Source of the DNA: Acinetobacter pecorum
Lineage (GTDB): Bacteria; Pseudomonadota; Gammaproteobacteria; Pseudomonadales; Moraxellaceae
Direction: 5' to 3'
DNA: 64,000 nt
Assembly: GCF_014837015.1 (NCBI RefSeq)
Contig: NZ_JACSPT010000007.1
Coordinates: forward strand, 1 to 64,000
In this document: one piece after another, positions 46,458-56,188 of the stretch
Layout: every line of letters begins with the position of its first letter
Position numbering within the stretch: position 1 is the first letter of the stretch
The notes under the pieces: generated by a model
Told to the model about the DNA's origin: nothing
Database searches by the model: none
What the model saw: only the letters and a program-made list of their open reading frames with translations
Made by a program: the position numbers and the translations under genes

Positions 46458-47210
46458 ATGAAGGCTCTTGTTGCTGTAAAACGTGTGGTTGATGCCAACG
46501 TTAAAGTTCGTGTTAAACCGGACAACAGTGGTGTTGACTTAACTAACGTTAAAATGTCAATTAATCCATTCTGTGAAATCGCAGTGGAAGAAGCGGTTCG
46601 TTTAAAAGAAAAAGGAACTGTTTCAGAAATCATTGTTGTTTCTATTGGTCCTAAAGAAGCTCAAGAACAAATCCGTTCTGCAATGGCGCTTGGTGCTGAC
46701 CGCGGTATTCTGGTTGAAGCTGATGACAGCCAACTAGGTGCGCTGGAAGTCGCTAAAATTCTGAAAGGCGTTGTTGATGCTGAACAACCACAATTGATCC
46801 TTCTAGGCAAGCAAGCGATTGATGACGACTCTAATCAGGTTGGTCAGATGCTGGGTGCTTTATTGGGTGCAGGTCAGGGTACATTCGCTTCTGAAGTGAA
46901 AGTAGACGGCGATAAAGTACAAGTAACACGTGAAATTGACGGTGGTTTACAAACTGTTGAACTGACACTTCCTGCAATCATTACCACTGACTTGCGTTTG
47001 AACGAGCCACGTTATGCGGCACTTCCAAACATCATGAAAGCGCGTAAAAAACCGCTTGATACCAAGTCACCTGCAGATTTCGGTGTAACCACTACAACTA
47101 AACTGAAAACAGTAAAAGTTGAATCTCCTGCAGAGCGTAAAGCTGGCGTACAAGTGAAGTCTGTAGACGAACTTGTAGAAAAATTGAAAAACGAAGCGAA
47201 AGTGATCTAA
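46458..47210 (+). CDS. etfB: Electron transfer flavoprotein, beta subunit
   Basis: With the alpha subunit, carries electrons from acyl-CoA and other dehydrogenases to the membrane ETF:quinone oxidoreductase. The 250-residue protein has the AMP-binding and signature region [22 protein letters not shown] (ISVGPK..LALGAD in the family) and the later ETF-beta segment [25 protein letters not shown]. First gene of etfBA, with etfA 18 bases downstream. Confidence 0.96.
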   Translation: MKALVAVKRVVDANVKVRVKPDNSGVDLTNVKMSINPFCEIAVEEAVRLKEKGTVSEIIVVSIGPKEAQEQIRSAMALGADRGILVEADDSQLGALEVAKILKGVVDAEQPQLILLGKQAIDDDSNQVGQMLGALLGAGQGTFASEVKVDGDKVQVTREIDGGLQTVELTLPAIITTDLRLNEPRYAALPNIMKARKKPLDTKSPADFGVTTTTKLKTVKVESPAERKAGVQVKSVDELVEKLKNEAKVI

Positions 47211-47228
47211 TACAGAAGGATAAAAATC

Positions 47229-48161
47229 ATGAGTATTTTAGTTATCGCTGAGCACGACAACAAAGCATTAAACGCTGCTACTTTAAACGTTGTTGCTGCG
47301 GCGCAAAAAATCGGTGGTGATATCACTGTATTGGTGGCTGGTTCTGGCGCTCAGGCAGTTGCTGACCAGGCGGCTAAAGTTGCAGGCGTAAGCAAAGTAT
47401 TGCTTGCTGATGATGCGGCTTATGCAAACCAGTTAGCGGAAAACGTAGCAAAACTGATTGCAGAATTGGGCAAAGATTATAGCCATATCCTTGCTGCTTC
47501 TACCACGACTGGTAAAAACATTTTGCCACGTGCAGCTGCGCTTCTTGACGTAAGCATGATCACTGACATCATTGCGGTAGATGGTCCTAAGACCTTCAAG
47601 CGCCCAATCTATGCCGGTAATGCGATTGCGACTGTAGAATCAGGCGAAAACATCGTATTGGCGACTGTTCGTGGTACGGCATTTGATGCTGTAGCTGCGG
47701 AAGGTGGTTCTGCTGCGGTTGAAGCTATTGCTTCTACTGGTGATGCCGGTATTTCTAAGTTTATTAACGAAGAAATCGTAAAATCTGAACGTCCTGAACT
47801 GACAGCTGCACGTATTGTTGTTTCTGGTGGTCGTGGTGTAGGTTCGGGCGAGAACTATCATAAAATCCTTGATCCGCTAGCTGACAAGCTTGGTGCTGCT
47901 CAAGGCGCGTCACGTGCTGCAGTAGATGCCGGCTTCGTACCAAACGATATGCAAGTGGGTCAAACTGGTAAAATCGTTGCACCTGACCTGTACATCGCTG
48001 TCGGTATTTCTGGTGCGATTCAGCATTTGGCTGGTATGAAAGAGTCTAAAGTGATCGTTGCGATCAACAAAGATGAAGAAGCGCCAATCAACGCAGTTGC
48101 TGACTACTGGTTAGTAGGTGACTTGAATGCTGTTATTCCTGAATTGGTTTCTAAAATCTAA
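47229..48161 (+). CDS. etfA: Electron transfer flavoprotein, alpha subunit
   Basis: FAD-binding subunit of ETF, 310 residues. The C-terminal FAD domain is intact: VVSGGRGVGSGENY, PNDMQVGQTGKIVAPDLYIAVGISGAIQH and AINKDEEAPI. The N-terminal domain shares the fold of EtfB. Co-transcribed with etfB and followed by a long hairpin terminator. Confidence 0.96.
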   Translation: MSILVIAEHDNKALNAATLNVVAAAQKIGGDITVLVAGSGAQAVADQAAKVAGVSKVLLADDAAYANQLAENVAKLIAELGKDYSHILAASTTTGKNILPRAAALLDVSMITDIIAVDGPKTFKRPIYAGNAIATVESGENIVLATVRGTAFDAVAAEGGSAAVEAIASTGDAGISKFINEEIVKSERPELTAARIVVSGGRGVGSGENYHKILDPLADKLGAAQGASRAAVDAGFVPNDMQVGQTGKIVAPDLYIAVGISGAIQHLAGMKESKVIVAINKDEEAPINAVADYWLVGDLNAVIPELVSKI

Positions 48162-48177
48162 TTCCTGAATTAGCTTC

Positions 48178-48240
48178 AAAAAACGTTCTTGTGCGAATAG
48201 TGAAAGTAATCTTTTACTGTTTTGTGCAAGGGCGTTTTTT
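48178..48240 (+). terminator. Extended hairpin terminator after etfA
   Basis: The outer arms AAAAAACG and CGTTTTTT, with CTTG/CAAG and wobble pairs further in, enclose a second stem AGTGAAAG/CTTTTACT; a T run follows the outer stem. An unusually long terminator (63 bases). Confidence 0.75.
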
Positions 48241-48337
48241 ATTGATTTTTTAAAAATACTCGGTAGTCGAAACTAGAGTATGTCATTTGGAGGAAAAGTG
48301 ATAAAATCCCGGTTTGATTTTTCTCCTGTTTCTCATC

Positions 48338-48997
48338 ATGTCCTTTTCTAAAACCGCACATATCCTATTCATTAGTTTCCTGCTGATCGCGCTTTATCTG
48401 GGGATCTGTATTCATACCGCCCTGAATGCACCGATTCTGGTGACCCAGTATTTGTTTAGTGAATCAGGTGCTTTTGAAGTCATGAGCCCATGGCTCTGGT
48501 ACTTGCTGGCAGTGCTATGTTTGCTGAATGTTGAAATTAAGCCTGATACCCGGGTGTTTGCAGCTTTAGCGGCAGTATTGCTGGGGTTACGGGAAATGGA
48601 TTTTCACAAGCGCCTGTTCGACATCAGCTTCATCAAAACGAATTTCTATCGCAGTGCTGAAATTCCGCTCATGGATAAGCTGTTTGGATTTATTTTGTTG
48701 ATCGGGATTATTTTTGTCTTTCTGGTGCTGGCAAAAAAACTGGTGCAAACCGTACGAAGTATGAAAGATTCCTTAAATATTGCACATTTTTTTATCTTTC
48801 TTACCATTGTCTGTGGTGGACTGAGCAAGGTGCTGGATCGCACGACCTCAACCCTGAAAGAAGAATTTGGAATCGAGTTGCTAAAACATAGTCAAGTCAT
48901 GATTATGACGATCGAGGAAGGGGTAGAGATGTTGTTGCCAATTCTATTGATTGTTGCAGTTTTAAGCTACCGTAGAGTATTGAATCAGCCTCACTAA
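48338..48997 (+). CDS. Hypothetical inner-membrane protein, 219 residues
   Basis: I do not recognise a family. There are at least five to six predicted membrane helices (for example ILFISFLLIALYLGICIHTAL, WYLLAVLCLLNV, FGFILLIGIIFVFLVLAKKL, FFIFLTIVCGGLSKVL and LPILLIVAVLSYRRVL), with a charged loop between (REMDFHKRLFDISFIKT). The ATG at 48338 was chosen over a TTG at 48314. It lies between etfA and gyrA, with its own terminator, and no neighbour suggests its task. Confidence 0.7.
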   Translation: MSFSKTAHILFISFLLIALYLGICIHTALNAPILVTQYLFSESGAFEVMSPWLWYLLAVLCLLNVEIKPDTRVFAALAAVLLGLREMDFHKRLFDISFIKTNFYRSAEIPLMDKLFGFILLIGIIFVFLVLAKKLVQTVRSMKDSLNIAHFFIFLTIVCGGLSKVLDRTTSTLKEEFGIELLKHSQVMIMTIEEGVEMLLPILLIVAVLSYRRVLNQPH

Positions 48998-49016
48998 AAA
49001 TATAAAAAAACCGTTA

Positions 49017-49050
49017 AAGATACGCCAGTAAATTGGCGTATCTTTTTTTG
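49017..49050 (+). terminator. Terminator of the gene before gyrA
   Basis: A perfect 12-base stem, AAAGATACGCCA/TGGCGTATCTTT, with loop GTAAAT is followed by T. Confidence 0.92.
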
Positions 49051-49201
49051 TATTATTCTATTTTTGCACAATTTAAAGATTAAAAAGAAGCGGATCGGAC
49101 TGACTGATTTTTGCTTTTTTAATAATAAGAAAATGATCACTAAAATGAAGATAATTAACAAGGTTAAGCCGAATATTTCGACACAAAAATACAAGTGTGT
49201 A

Positions 49202-49210
49202 TGCTATAAT
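49202..49210 (+). promoter_or_regulatory. Extended -10 promoter of gyrA
   Basis: TGCTATAAT is a consensus extended -10 (TGNTATAAT). No good -35 hexamer stands 17 bases upstream, which is common for extended -10 promoters. It lies about 108 bases before the gyrA start. Confidence 0.65.
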
Positions 49211-49317
49211 TTAGGGCTGTATTTTAGTTTTTAACTCAGTCGTTTGAGTTAATGATTTTGCTAGTTTTACGACATATAAATACAAGCCAAAATTGGCTTG
49301 TAGAATAAGGAGTATGC

Positions 49318-52299
49318 ATGAGCGTATCGGAAATTAGACCGATTGCCATTGAGGATGAACTTAAAAGCTCATATCTCGATTATGCGATGAGCGTGATTGT
49401 GTCACGTGCATTGCCCGATGTACGAGATGGTTTGAAACCTGTTCATCGTCGTGTGCTTTTCGCAATGCACGAATTAGGCAATGACTATAACAAAGCTTAT
49501 AAAAAGTCTGCACGTGTAGTCGGTGACGTCATCGGTAAATATCACCCGCATGGTGACTCTGCCGTATATGAAACGATTGTACGAATGGCGCAAGATTTCA
49601 GCTTGCGTTACCAGTTGGTAGATGGCCAGGGTAACTTCGGTTCGGTCGATGGCGACAGCGCAGCAGCAATGCGTTATACCGAAGTGCGTATGCGTAAACT
49701 GACCCACGAACTGTTAGCGGATCTTGAAAAAGATACCGTAGAGTGGGAAGACAACTACGATGGCTCTGAGCGTATTCCTCAGGTCATGCCAACCCGTGTT
49801 CCGAACTTGTTGATTAACGGTGTGACCGGTATTGCAGTCGGTATGGCGACCAATATGGCGCCGCATAACATGACTGAAGTGGTGAATGCATGTCTGGCCT
49901 ATGCCAATGATCCCCAGATCAGTATTGAAGGGTTGATGGAACATATTTCTGGTCCGGATTTCCCGACAGGCGGCATCATTTACGGTAAATCAGGTATCGT
50001 CGATGCATACCGTACCGGTAAGGGCCGTTTGCATATCCGTGGGAAGTACCATTTCGAAGAAGACCCGAAGAATGGCCGCACCACGATTGTCTTCACTGAA
50101 ATTCCGTATCAGGTCAATAAAGCAAAAACCATTGAGCGTATTGCTGAACTGGTCAAAGAGAAAAAGCTCGAAGGCATTTCAGAGCTTCGTGACGAGTCTG
50201 ACAAAGACGGTATGCGTATCGCGATTGACCTGAAGCGCGGTGAAAACGCCGAAGTGATCGTGAACAACCTGTTCCAGAACACGCAACTTGAAAACTCTTT
50301 CAGCATCAACATGGTCTGTCTGGACAATGGCCAGCCGAAGCTGATGAACCTGAAAGACATCATTGCGGCATTTATCCGTCACCGTCAGGAAGTGGTCACC
50401 CGTCGTACCATGTACGAATTACGCAAAGCGCGTGAACGTGGTCATATCTTGGAAGGTTTGACAGTTGCACTTGCCAATATCGATCAGATTATTGAAACCA
50501 TCAAAACATCTGCAAACCCGGCTGAGGCGCGTGAGCGTTTACAAGCGGGCGAGTGGGCAGCAGGTGGTGTAGCAGCTTTACTTGAAAAAGCCGGTGCTGT
50601 TTCTGTACGTCCTGACGAAATTGAAGGCGAAGATCCTAGCCGTCCATTCGGTATTGATGGCGATGTATATCGCTTATCGCCGACGCAAGTTAACGCGATT
50701 ATGGAACTGCGTCTACATCGCTTGACTGGCCTTGAGCAAGATAAACTTCAAGCTGAATATTCTGAAATTCTTGCGCAGATTGCTGAATACACGGCTATCT
50801 TGAATGACTTCAACTTATTGATGAACGTGATTCGTGAAGAGCTGGCCTTGATTCTGCAGCAGTATGGCGATGCTCGTAAAACGTCAATTGTCGAGTCACG
50901 TATCGATTTCTCTCGTGAAGATCTGATTCCTGAAGAGCAAATGGTGCTGACGGTTTCAAAAACAGGTTATGCAAAAACTCAACCATTGTCTGATTATGCC
51001 GCACAGCGTCGTGGTGGGCGTGGCAAGTCTGCAACCAGCATGAAAGAAGATGATTACATCCAGCATATGGTGGTCACTTCGAATCATGCAACCGTGCTTT
51101 GCTTTACCAATGTGGGTAAGGTTTACCGTCTGAAAGTCTACGAAGTGCCACAAGCCTCACGTGGTGCCAAAGGCCGTCCAATGGTGAACTTGTTGCCACT
51201 AGACGAAAACGAAACGATTACAGCCATCTTGCCTGTGATTGATGCACCGAAGAAATTCAAGGAACGTCTGGCTGACTTCAAGGCATTTGTAAAAGCAAAT
51301 GCAGCACAATTGCAAAGTAATGAAGTGATCAACAGTCATTTTGCTGCGCTTGAAGCTGCATTGGCTGAATCTGAAGATGGTGCAGATGATATTTATGATG
51401 CACTTCGTGCGCAGCTGAAAGAGTTAGGACAAGCACTTTCAACAACTGAGCTTGATGATGACATCATCAATGAGTTTGTACAGCAGGTGGAAGCTGTACG
51501 TAAGAACTTCTATGTGTTTATGGCAACCGAATACGGTACGATTAAACGTGTAGAGCTTGAACAGTTCTCGAATGTTCGTTCAAACGGTTTACGTGCGATT
51601 GAACTTAATGGTGATGACACCCTGATTGGTGTGGCGATTACTGATGGCGAACAGCAAATCATGTTGTTCTCAAACGAAGGTAAAGCCATTCGCTTCGCAG
51701 AAACGGACGTGCGTTCAATGGGTCGTTCGGCCAAAGGTGTACGTGGTATGCGCGTGACCATTGGTGCAGCAGCACAGCTTGAAGATCAGGACGATAATGA
51801 CATTGATTCTGATGATGAAGATGGTTCAGATTCAGCAATTGTCAGCCGTATTGTGTCACTGGTAGTTGTGCCTGAAACAGGTGAAGTGCTGTGTGCTTCT
51901 GAACATGGTTATGGTAAACGTACCCCAGTAGATGACTTCCCAACCAAAAAACGTGGCGGTAAAGGTGTTATTGCACTAAAAACTTCTGAGCGTAATGGTC
52001 AGTTAGTCGGTGCAGTGGCAATTGATGCGACTAAAGAATTGATGCTGATCTCTAATGGCGGTACGCTGGTTCGTACACGTGCATCAGAGGTTGCGCAAAC
52101 AGGTCGTAATGCACAAGGTGTTCGTCTGATCCGTTTAGGTAATGACGAATTGCTGGTCGGTGTAGTTTCTATTGAAGCTGTTGAAGAAGACGAGTTTGTT
52201 GAAGCGATTGAAGGTGAAGACGTTTTAGTGGCAGAAACAAATTTAGTGACTGAAGCTGAACAGCTTGAAAAAGACGGTGAAAATTCAGTAGAAAAATAA
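49318..52299 (+). CDS. gyrA: DNA gyrase subunit A with large insertion in the C-terminal domain
   Basis: Breakage-reunion subunit of gyrase. The catalytic tyrosine is Y120 (AMRYTE), and the quinolone-determining region reads [13 protein letters not shown] with wild-type serine 81 and Glu 85, so no common resistance change. The GyrA box QRRGGRGKS is intact. The protein is 993 residues, well above E. coli (875). Between ITAILPV and [13 protein letters not shown], where E. coli has only a short turn, there is an extra ~88-residue helical acidic segment (about 642-730). A second acidic insert, [18 protein letters not shown], lies near residue 823. The frame is open and codon use is normal, so the insertion looks native. 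Confidence 0.97.
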   Translation: MSVSEIRPIAIEDELKSSYLDYAMSVIVSRALPDVRDGLKPVHRRVLFAMHELGNDYNKAYKKSARVVGDVIGKYHPHGDSAVYETIVRMAQDFSLRYQLVDGQGNFGSVDGDSAAAMRYTEVRMRKLTHELLADLEKDTVEWEDNYDGSERIPQVMPTRVPNLLINGVTGIAVGMATNMAPHNMTEVVNACLAYANDPQISIEGLMEHISGPDFPTGGIIYGKSGIVDAYRTGKGRLHIRGKYHFEEDPKNGRTTIVFTEIPYQVNKAKTIERIAELVKEKKLEGISELRDESDKDGMRIAIDLKRGENAEVIVNNLFQNTQLENSFSINMVCLDNGQPKLMNLKDIIAAFIRHRQEVVTRRTMYELRKARERGHILEGLTVALANIDQIIETIKTSANPAEARERLQAGEWAAGGVAALLEKAGAVSVRPDEIEGEDPSRPFGIDGDVYRLSPTQVNAIMELRLHRLTGLEQDKLQAEYSEILAQIAEYTAILNDFNLLMNVIREELALILQQYGDARKTSIVESRIDFSREDLIPEEQMVLTVSKTGYAKTQPLSDYAAQRRGGRGKSATSMKEDDYIQHMVVTSNHATVLCFTNVGKVYRLKVYEVPQASRGAKGRPMVNLLPLDENETITAILPVIDAPKKFKERLADFKAFVKANAAQLQSNEVINSHFAALEAALAESEDGADDIYDALRAQLKELGQALSTTELDDDIINEFVQQVEAVRKNFYVFMATEYGTIKRVELEQFSNVRSNGLRAIELNGDDTLIGVAITDGEQQIMLFSNEGKAIRFAETDVRSMGRSAKGVRGMRVTIGAAAQLEDQDDNDIDSDDEDGSDSAIVSRIVSLVVVPETGEVLCASEHGYGKRTPVDDFPTKKRGGKGVIALKTSERNGQLVGAVAIDATKELMLISNGGTLVRTRASEVAQTGRNAQGVRLIRLGNDELLVGVVSIEAVEEDEFVEAIEGEDVLVAETNLVTEAEQLEKDGENSVEK

Positions 52300-52312
52300 T
52301 TTTCCTACTGAT

Positions 52313-52339
52313 AAAAAGGGCGCTTCGGCGTCCTTTTTT
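52313..52339 (+). terminator. Terminator after gyrA
   Basis: AAAAAGG-CGC and GCG-CCTTTTT pair, with a G/T wobble, around a TTCG tetraloop. Confidence 0.9.
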
Positions 52340-52367
52340 ATAAACCTTGACGAGATAGAGGTAAGCG

Positions 52368-52793
52368 ATGAAAATCAAGTTAATGTTGTTAGCAGTAGCG
52401 CTGGCATTGAGTGGCTGTAATTCAATGGAAAATATTCCAAATCCGAGTCCTGAGCAGGAAAAGGCGGCACAGCTGGCTTATGAGGATTTACGTGACGGGA
52501 AGTATGATGAGTTTCTGGATCAACTCGAACCACAATTACAGGCTTATTTTAAGGACAATGAAAAGTTGATGAAACGCTTTTCACGTTCAATTCCTCAAGG
52601 TGAATACAAGTCTAAAACCTTAATGACCAAGCAGATTGAAGAAGCGACCAATCAGCCGAGCCAGTATAAGGTCAGCTATGAAATTGCTTATCCGAATAAT
52701 CTGGTTCAGTATGATGTGAGTTTTGACAAGCCGAATGGCAGCGCCAAGATCCGTAATTTTAATATTCAAGTGTTTGGCGAATCCAATCCTTAA
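52368..52793 (+). CDS. Small lipoprotein of unknown function
   Basis: A 141-residue protein with a signal peptide and the lipobox LSGC (about 14-17), followed by a polar, helical domain with alternating charged residues (PEQEKAAQLAYEDLRDGKYDEF). No membrane helix after the lipid anchor. I do not recognise the family. Good ribosome-binding site (GAGG). It stands between gyrA and the exporter operon, on the other strand from the latter. Confidence 0.72.
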   Translation: MKIKLMLLAVALALSGCNSMENIPNPSPEQEKAAQLAYEDLRDGKYDEFLDQLEPQLQAYFKDNEKLMKRFSRSIPQGEYKSKTLMTKQIEEATNQPSQYKVSYEIAYPNNLVQYDVSFDKPNGSAKIRNFNIQVFGESNP

Positions 52794-52822
52794 ATCTGAA
52801 CAGGCCTTAATGGTGATGCCGG

Positions 52823-53920
52823 TCAGTTTTTAGGAAGCTGAATCAGGCGTTGATAGCCCAGCAAGAAACACAAGCTACCGAATACTCCAAGATAAATTAG
52901 TTTTGATACCACTAGTGCGGTAGGAACTCCCATCTGGTTAAGCTGAATGAACATCTGCACAATTTGGGTAGAGGGCAGGATTTCGGCCAGGATTTGCATC
53001 CAGACTGGCATAGAAGAGTGGGGCCATGCGATACCCGAGAGTAAGAACAGAGGAATTGAAGTAAATACAATCACATGGCCTGCCCGTTCTGGCATATCCA
53101 GAAAGCTGGCGAGCAACCAGGTCATACCAATAATACAGTAGATAAATACTGGAACGGCAATGAGCATGCCGATAAAATTACCGCCACGCGGATAATCAAA
53201 TAACCAGAATGTAAAACCGAATAAATAAAGACAGCCCAGACAACCGATCGTAAAGATTGCCAGACAGATCCCGATAAAAGCATTGCGGTTTAACTCTACT
53301 TTTCTTTCCCGGTACATCAAAATCAGCATGCTCAAACCTAATAAAATAGTTTGATGAATAATTAAGGGGGCAACTGCAGGAAATACATAACTGCCATAAC
53401 CAGACAAAGTATTAAACAGGGGAATCTGATGTACGGAGAGTGCAGGAGAAAACTCCGATATATGTTCAAATTGTGCAATGTAGTCAGATAGGGTTTGCTC
53501 AACTGAAGCAGCCAGGCCCAGACCAATCTGTTTGGTCGCCAAAAAGTTTGCAGCATTTAAATAGAGACCAATTCCTCCAGATTCACCGTGGAGCACAGCT
53601 TCAGATAAATTGCCCGGCAGCAGTAAAATTCCGTCTGCCTGTTCAGATTCGACCCATTGCTTGGCTTCCGCGAAATTGCCTGTAATTGCTTTGACATTGA
53701 CATTTGGGCTTTCCTGCACTTTTTGGATGATCCGCGTGCTTAAATTGCTTTGCTCTTCGTCGACAATAATAATGGGCAAGGATTCTGCTGTCTGAGCCTT
53801 ATATGCAGTAGGATAAAAAAAACTGTAAAACAGTACAGAAAGAATCAGGGTGGTAAGAATACTTTCGTGCGAAACAATATCTTTAAAGCTGTGCAGATAA
53901 TAAGACCAGCAGGATTTCAT
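52823..53920 (-). CDS. ABC-2 type permease, last gene of exporter operon
   Basis: A 365-residue inner-membrane protein of the ABC-2 transporter family (YhhJ-like): one N-terminal membrane helix, a large periplasmic part (about 40-180), then about five helices in the C-terminal half. Its start overlaps the preceding permease stop by four bases. No ATP-binding cassette gene is in the operon, so these two permeases must either use an ATPase encoded elsewhere or not work as a classical ABC exporter. Confidence 0.82.
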   Translation of the reverse strand: MKSCWSYYLHSFKDIVSHESILTTLILSVLFYSFFYPTAYKAQTAESLPIIIVDEEQSNLSTRIIQKVQESPNVNVKAITGNFAEAKQWVESEQADGILLLPGNLSEAVLHGESGGIGLYLNAANFLATKQIGLGLAASVEQTLSDYIAQFEHISEFSPALSVHQIPLFNTLSGYGSYVFPAVAPLIIHQTILLGLSMLILMYRERKVELNRNAFIGICLAIFTIGCLGCLYLFGFTFWLFDYPRGGNFIGMLIAVPVFIYCIIGMTWLLASFLDMPERAGHVIVFTSIPLFLLSGIAWPHSSMPVWMQILAEILPSTQIVQMFIQLNQMGVPTALVVSKLIYLGVFGSLCFLLGYQRLIQLPKN

Positions 53921-55047
53921 TGGACTATTCCTTTAGCAACTCTTTTTAAAAAAAGATAGGCTAGCAGGGCAAAGATCACGACAAACATGAGCAGGATAAA
54001 TAAGGGCTGTAGTGAAATATTAACGGGACTACCCATCACCCACTGTTCGGTCTGTAACCTGGCATAGGAAGTATAGGGAATAATGTGAGCCCAGAAATGG
54101 GTAAATAAGGGTGCATTATTTAAGGGAAGGGTTACCCCTGCAAAACTTAAAGATGAGCCACCATATACCGCAATTAAACCGAACGATTTGGTTAAATCCT
54201 TGGTCACTAGTACGATAACACTACTCAAGAACGCATAGGCACTATAAAACAGCAACTGCGCCAATAAAATCAGACCAAGAGAGCCAGCTATAAACCAGCC
54301 GCGGATCTGAATCAGCCAGAACATCCATATCCAGGTCCATATGCTAAAAATAGCTACATAAACCAGATTTTTCGATAGTAAAGCCATCCAGAGTGACTGA
54401 TGGCTAATCCAGTCTTGTAAGGTTCGCCGTTTGAGTTCCTGACCCACTGAAAATGCCACGCAACAACAGAGCAGTAAATGTAGAACTGCCGGAATGACAA
54501 AAGGTTCTAAATAAAATTCATAGTCAAGATCTGGATTATACAGCGGGGATAGTTTGATCTGGGGGATGGGGAAGTCGAGATAAGGCAGCCGATTTTCCAG
54601 ATAATGCTTTCCTAAAAAATCAGCTATGGCTTCAATGGTGCTGATCAGCATGGCAGATGAAATAGTATTACCAATACTAAAATAACTCTGATTATAAACA
54701 ATACTGATGCCCGCATCCTGAGCACGAACCAGACGTTGCTCGGCACCCTGCGGAATATGAATATAGCCCCAAATTTTATTTTTATTTAGCAGAAGTTCAG
54801 CTTCTTCAGTTTGTCCAGTGACAAGATCTACTTTAAGTGTCTGATTGACTGAAATATAGGTATTAATATTCTGGCTGAGTGCACTTTGGTCCTGATCAAT
54901 AATTGCAATAGGTAAATGCTCAGGTTTACCCTGTAGAAACATGCTACTGAATATAATAATGACGAAGGCAGGCGCAAGCGTGACTAGGCAGAGATCCCAT
55001 TTTTCCCGGAGCAGATAGCGCAGTTCGCGCCCTATCCCCCTCCACAT
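53917..55047 (-). CDS. ABC-2 type permease, third gene of exporter operon
   Basis: A 376-residue paralogue of the following permease, with the same plan: an N-terminal helix (LCLVTLAPAFVIIIFSSMF), a periplasmic part beginning LPIAIIDQDQSALS (compare LPIIIVDEEQSNLS in the partner), and about five C-terminal helices. The two may form a heterodimer. Its ATG overlaps the adaptor stop by one base, so translation is coupled. Confidence 0.83.
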   Translation of the reverse strand: MWRGIGRELRYLLREKWDLCLVTLAPAFVIIIFSSMFLQGKPEHLPIAIIDQDQSALSQNINTYISVNQTLKVDLVTGQTEEAELLLNKNKIWGYIHIPQGAEQRLVRAQDAGISIVYNQSYFSIGNTISSAMLISTIEAIADFLGKHYLENRLPYLDFPIPQIKLSPLYNPDLDYEFYLEPFVIPAVLHLLLCCCVAFSVGQELKRRTLQDWISHQSLWMALLSKNLVYVAIFSIWTWIWMFWLIQIRGWFIAGSLGLILLAQLLFYSAYAFLSSVIVLVTKDLTKSFGLIAVYGGSSLSFAGVTLPLNNAPLFTHFWAHIIPYTSYARLQTEQWVMGSPVNISLQPLFILLMFVVIFALLAYLFLKRVAKGIVQ

Positions 55048-56177
55048 CAGGAACCCTCTTTTAATTTAAACAAGACGCTCATGCCAACTTTAAGTCCAGG
55101 TATGGCAGGTACAGGCACAAGATGGACTTTAAAACTTCTGATATCGTATCCACCAGTCTGACGTGTCGTTTTAATGGTCGCAAATTCACCTTCGGCACTG
55201 ATATTCTGGATTCGGAATTCAGATTTCTTATCCAAGGCTGGAATATAACCTTCAATTGTGGTCATGTGCTGGAATGGTGCATACTGGTCTTCGCGAATAT
55301 TCAGACTCACACGCATATCATCTTTAATCAGGCTCACCACAGGGACCGCAGTTGCTACCAGCTCCGAGACTTCGCCATAGATTTTGGATACAGTTCCATC
55401 GATTGGAGCAAGCAGTTTTGTTTCTGCGACCAGTGAATTGGCTTCTTCCAGTGCAGCCCGGGCAATTTCAACCTGTGCATCCGCAGAGGTTTTCTGTTGC
55501 GGAGTGCTGCCCCGGTTAGCGCGTAGATACTGTTGATAGGCTGCTTCGGTCATTTGAGCAGCAGACTGACTGGCAGCATAAAGTTCATCACGCCGTTGAC
55601 GGGAAATGACGCCTTCTTTAAACAGATTCTCACCACGTTGAAAGGAGACTTTGGCTAAATTCTGTTGGGCTTTCAACGCTTGCCAGTTGGCATACAGGCT
55701 GGCGATATTCTCCTCTTGAGAACCCCGATCAACAGTCGACTGTAAGGCCAATGCAGATTGCAGGGCAGCAGCAGCCTGCTGTTTTTTGGTTTCCACTTCC
55801 GGGCTATATAAGCGGACAAGAATCTGACCTTTCTTGACCTGCTGGCCTTCCTTTACATAAATTTCTTCAATCCGGCTAGGTACCTTGGTGGCGACCTGTA
55901 TCGTTTCCGCTTCTACCTGTCCCTGTAATTCAAGTGTCGTCGGGTGATAGCTTTTCCATAGACCAAAGGCAATGATGGCCAGTAAAACAGGTATTGCCGC
56001 CAGTAACAGATATTTTATGGGTTTAGAAAGTCCAGAGGATGGTTCATGCTCTGCAGAAGTTGCAGCATTTTTTTCTTCTACCGATTCGGACTCAAGCTGT
56101 GAGGTGGAAGGGCTACTTTTATTGTTTGAGGAGACTGAGCCATTCACAGGATCATCTGGTTTTTGATCTTCGTTCAT
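55047..56177 (-). CDS. HlyD-family membrane fusion (adaptor) protein
   Basis: Periplasmic adaptor linking an inner-membrane exporter to an outer-membrane channel. The ~376-residue protein has a polar Ser/Glu-rich N-terminal tail (about 1-50), one membrane helix (KYLLLAAIPVLLAIIAFGLW, about 55-74), the first half of the lipoyl/barrel region (VEAETIQVATKVPSRIEEIYVKEGQQVKKG), a long coiled coil (about 130-230) and the closing barrel. The N-terminal tail is unusually long. I chose the ATG at 56177 with GGAG upstream; an ATG at 56189 overlaps the TolC-like stop. Confidence 0.86.
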   Translation of the reverse strand: MNEDQKPDDPVNGSVSSNNKSSPSTSQLESESVEEKNAATSAEHEPSSGLSKPIKYLLLAAIPVLLAIIAFGLWKSYHPTTLELQGQVEAETIQVATKVPSRIEEIYVKEGQQVKKGQILVRLYSPEVETKKQQAAAALQSALALQSTVDRGSQEENIASLYANWQALKAQQNLAKVSFQRGENLFKEGVISRQRRDELYAASQSAAQMTEAAYQQYLRANRGSTPQQKTSADAQVEIARAALEEANSLVAETKLLAPIDGTVSKIYGEVSELVATAVPVVSLIKDDMRVSLNIREDQYAPFQHMTTIEGYIPALDKKSEFRIQNISAEGEFATIKTTRQTGGYDIRSFKVHLVPVPAIPGLKVGMSVLFKLKEGS

Positions 56178-56188
56178 GTCTGTCTCCA

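Larger units (their letters stand above)
48998..49317. other. Terminator, promoter and structured leader of gyrA
   Basis: These 320 bases hold a terminator (49017-49050), an extended -10 promoter (49202-49210) and two perfect inverted repeats in the leader: TTAACTCA/TGAGTTAA (49231-49252) and TACAAGCCAA/TTGGCTTGTA (49281-49302). The second ends four bases before the AAGGAG ribosome-binding site of gyrA. Confidence 0.7.

Noticed and set aside
49318-52299. gyrA quinolone-resistance mutation
   Set aside because: Residue 81 is the wild-type serine and residue 85 a glutamate, so the common resistance changes are absent.
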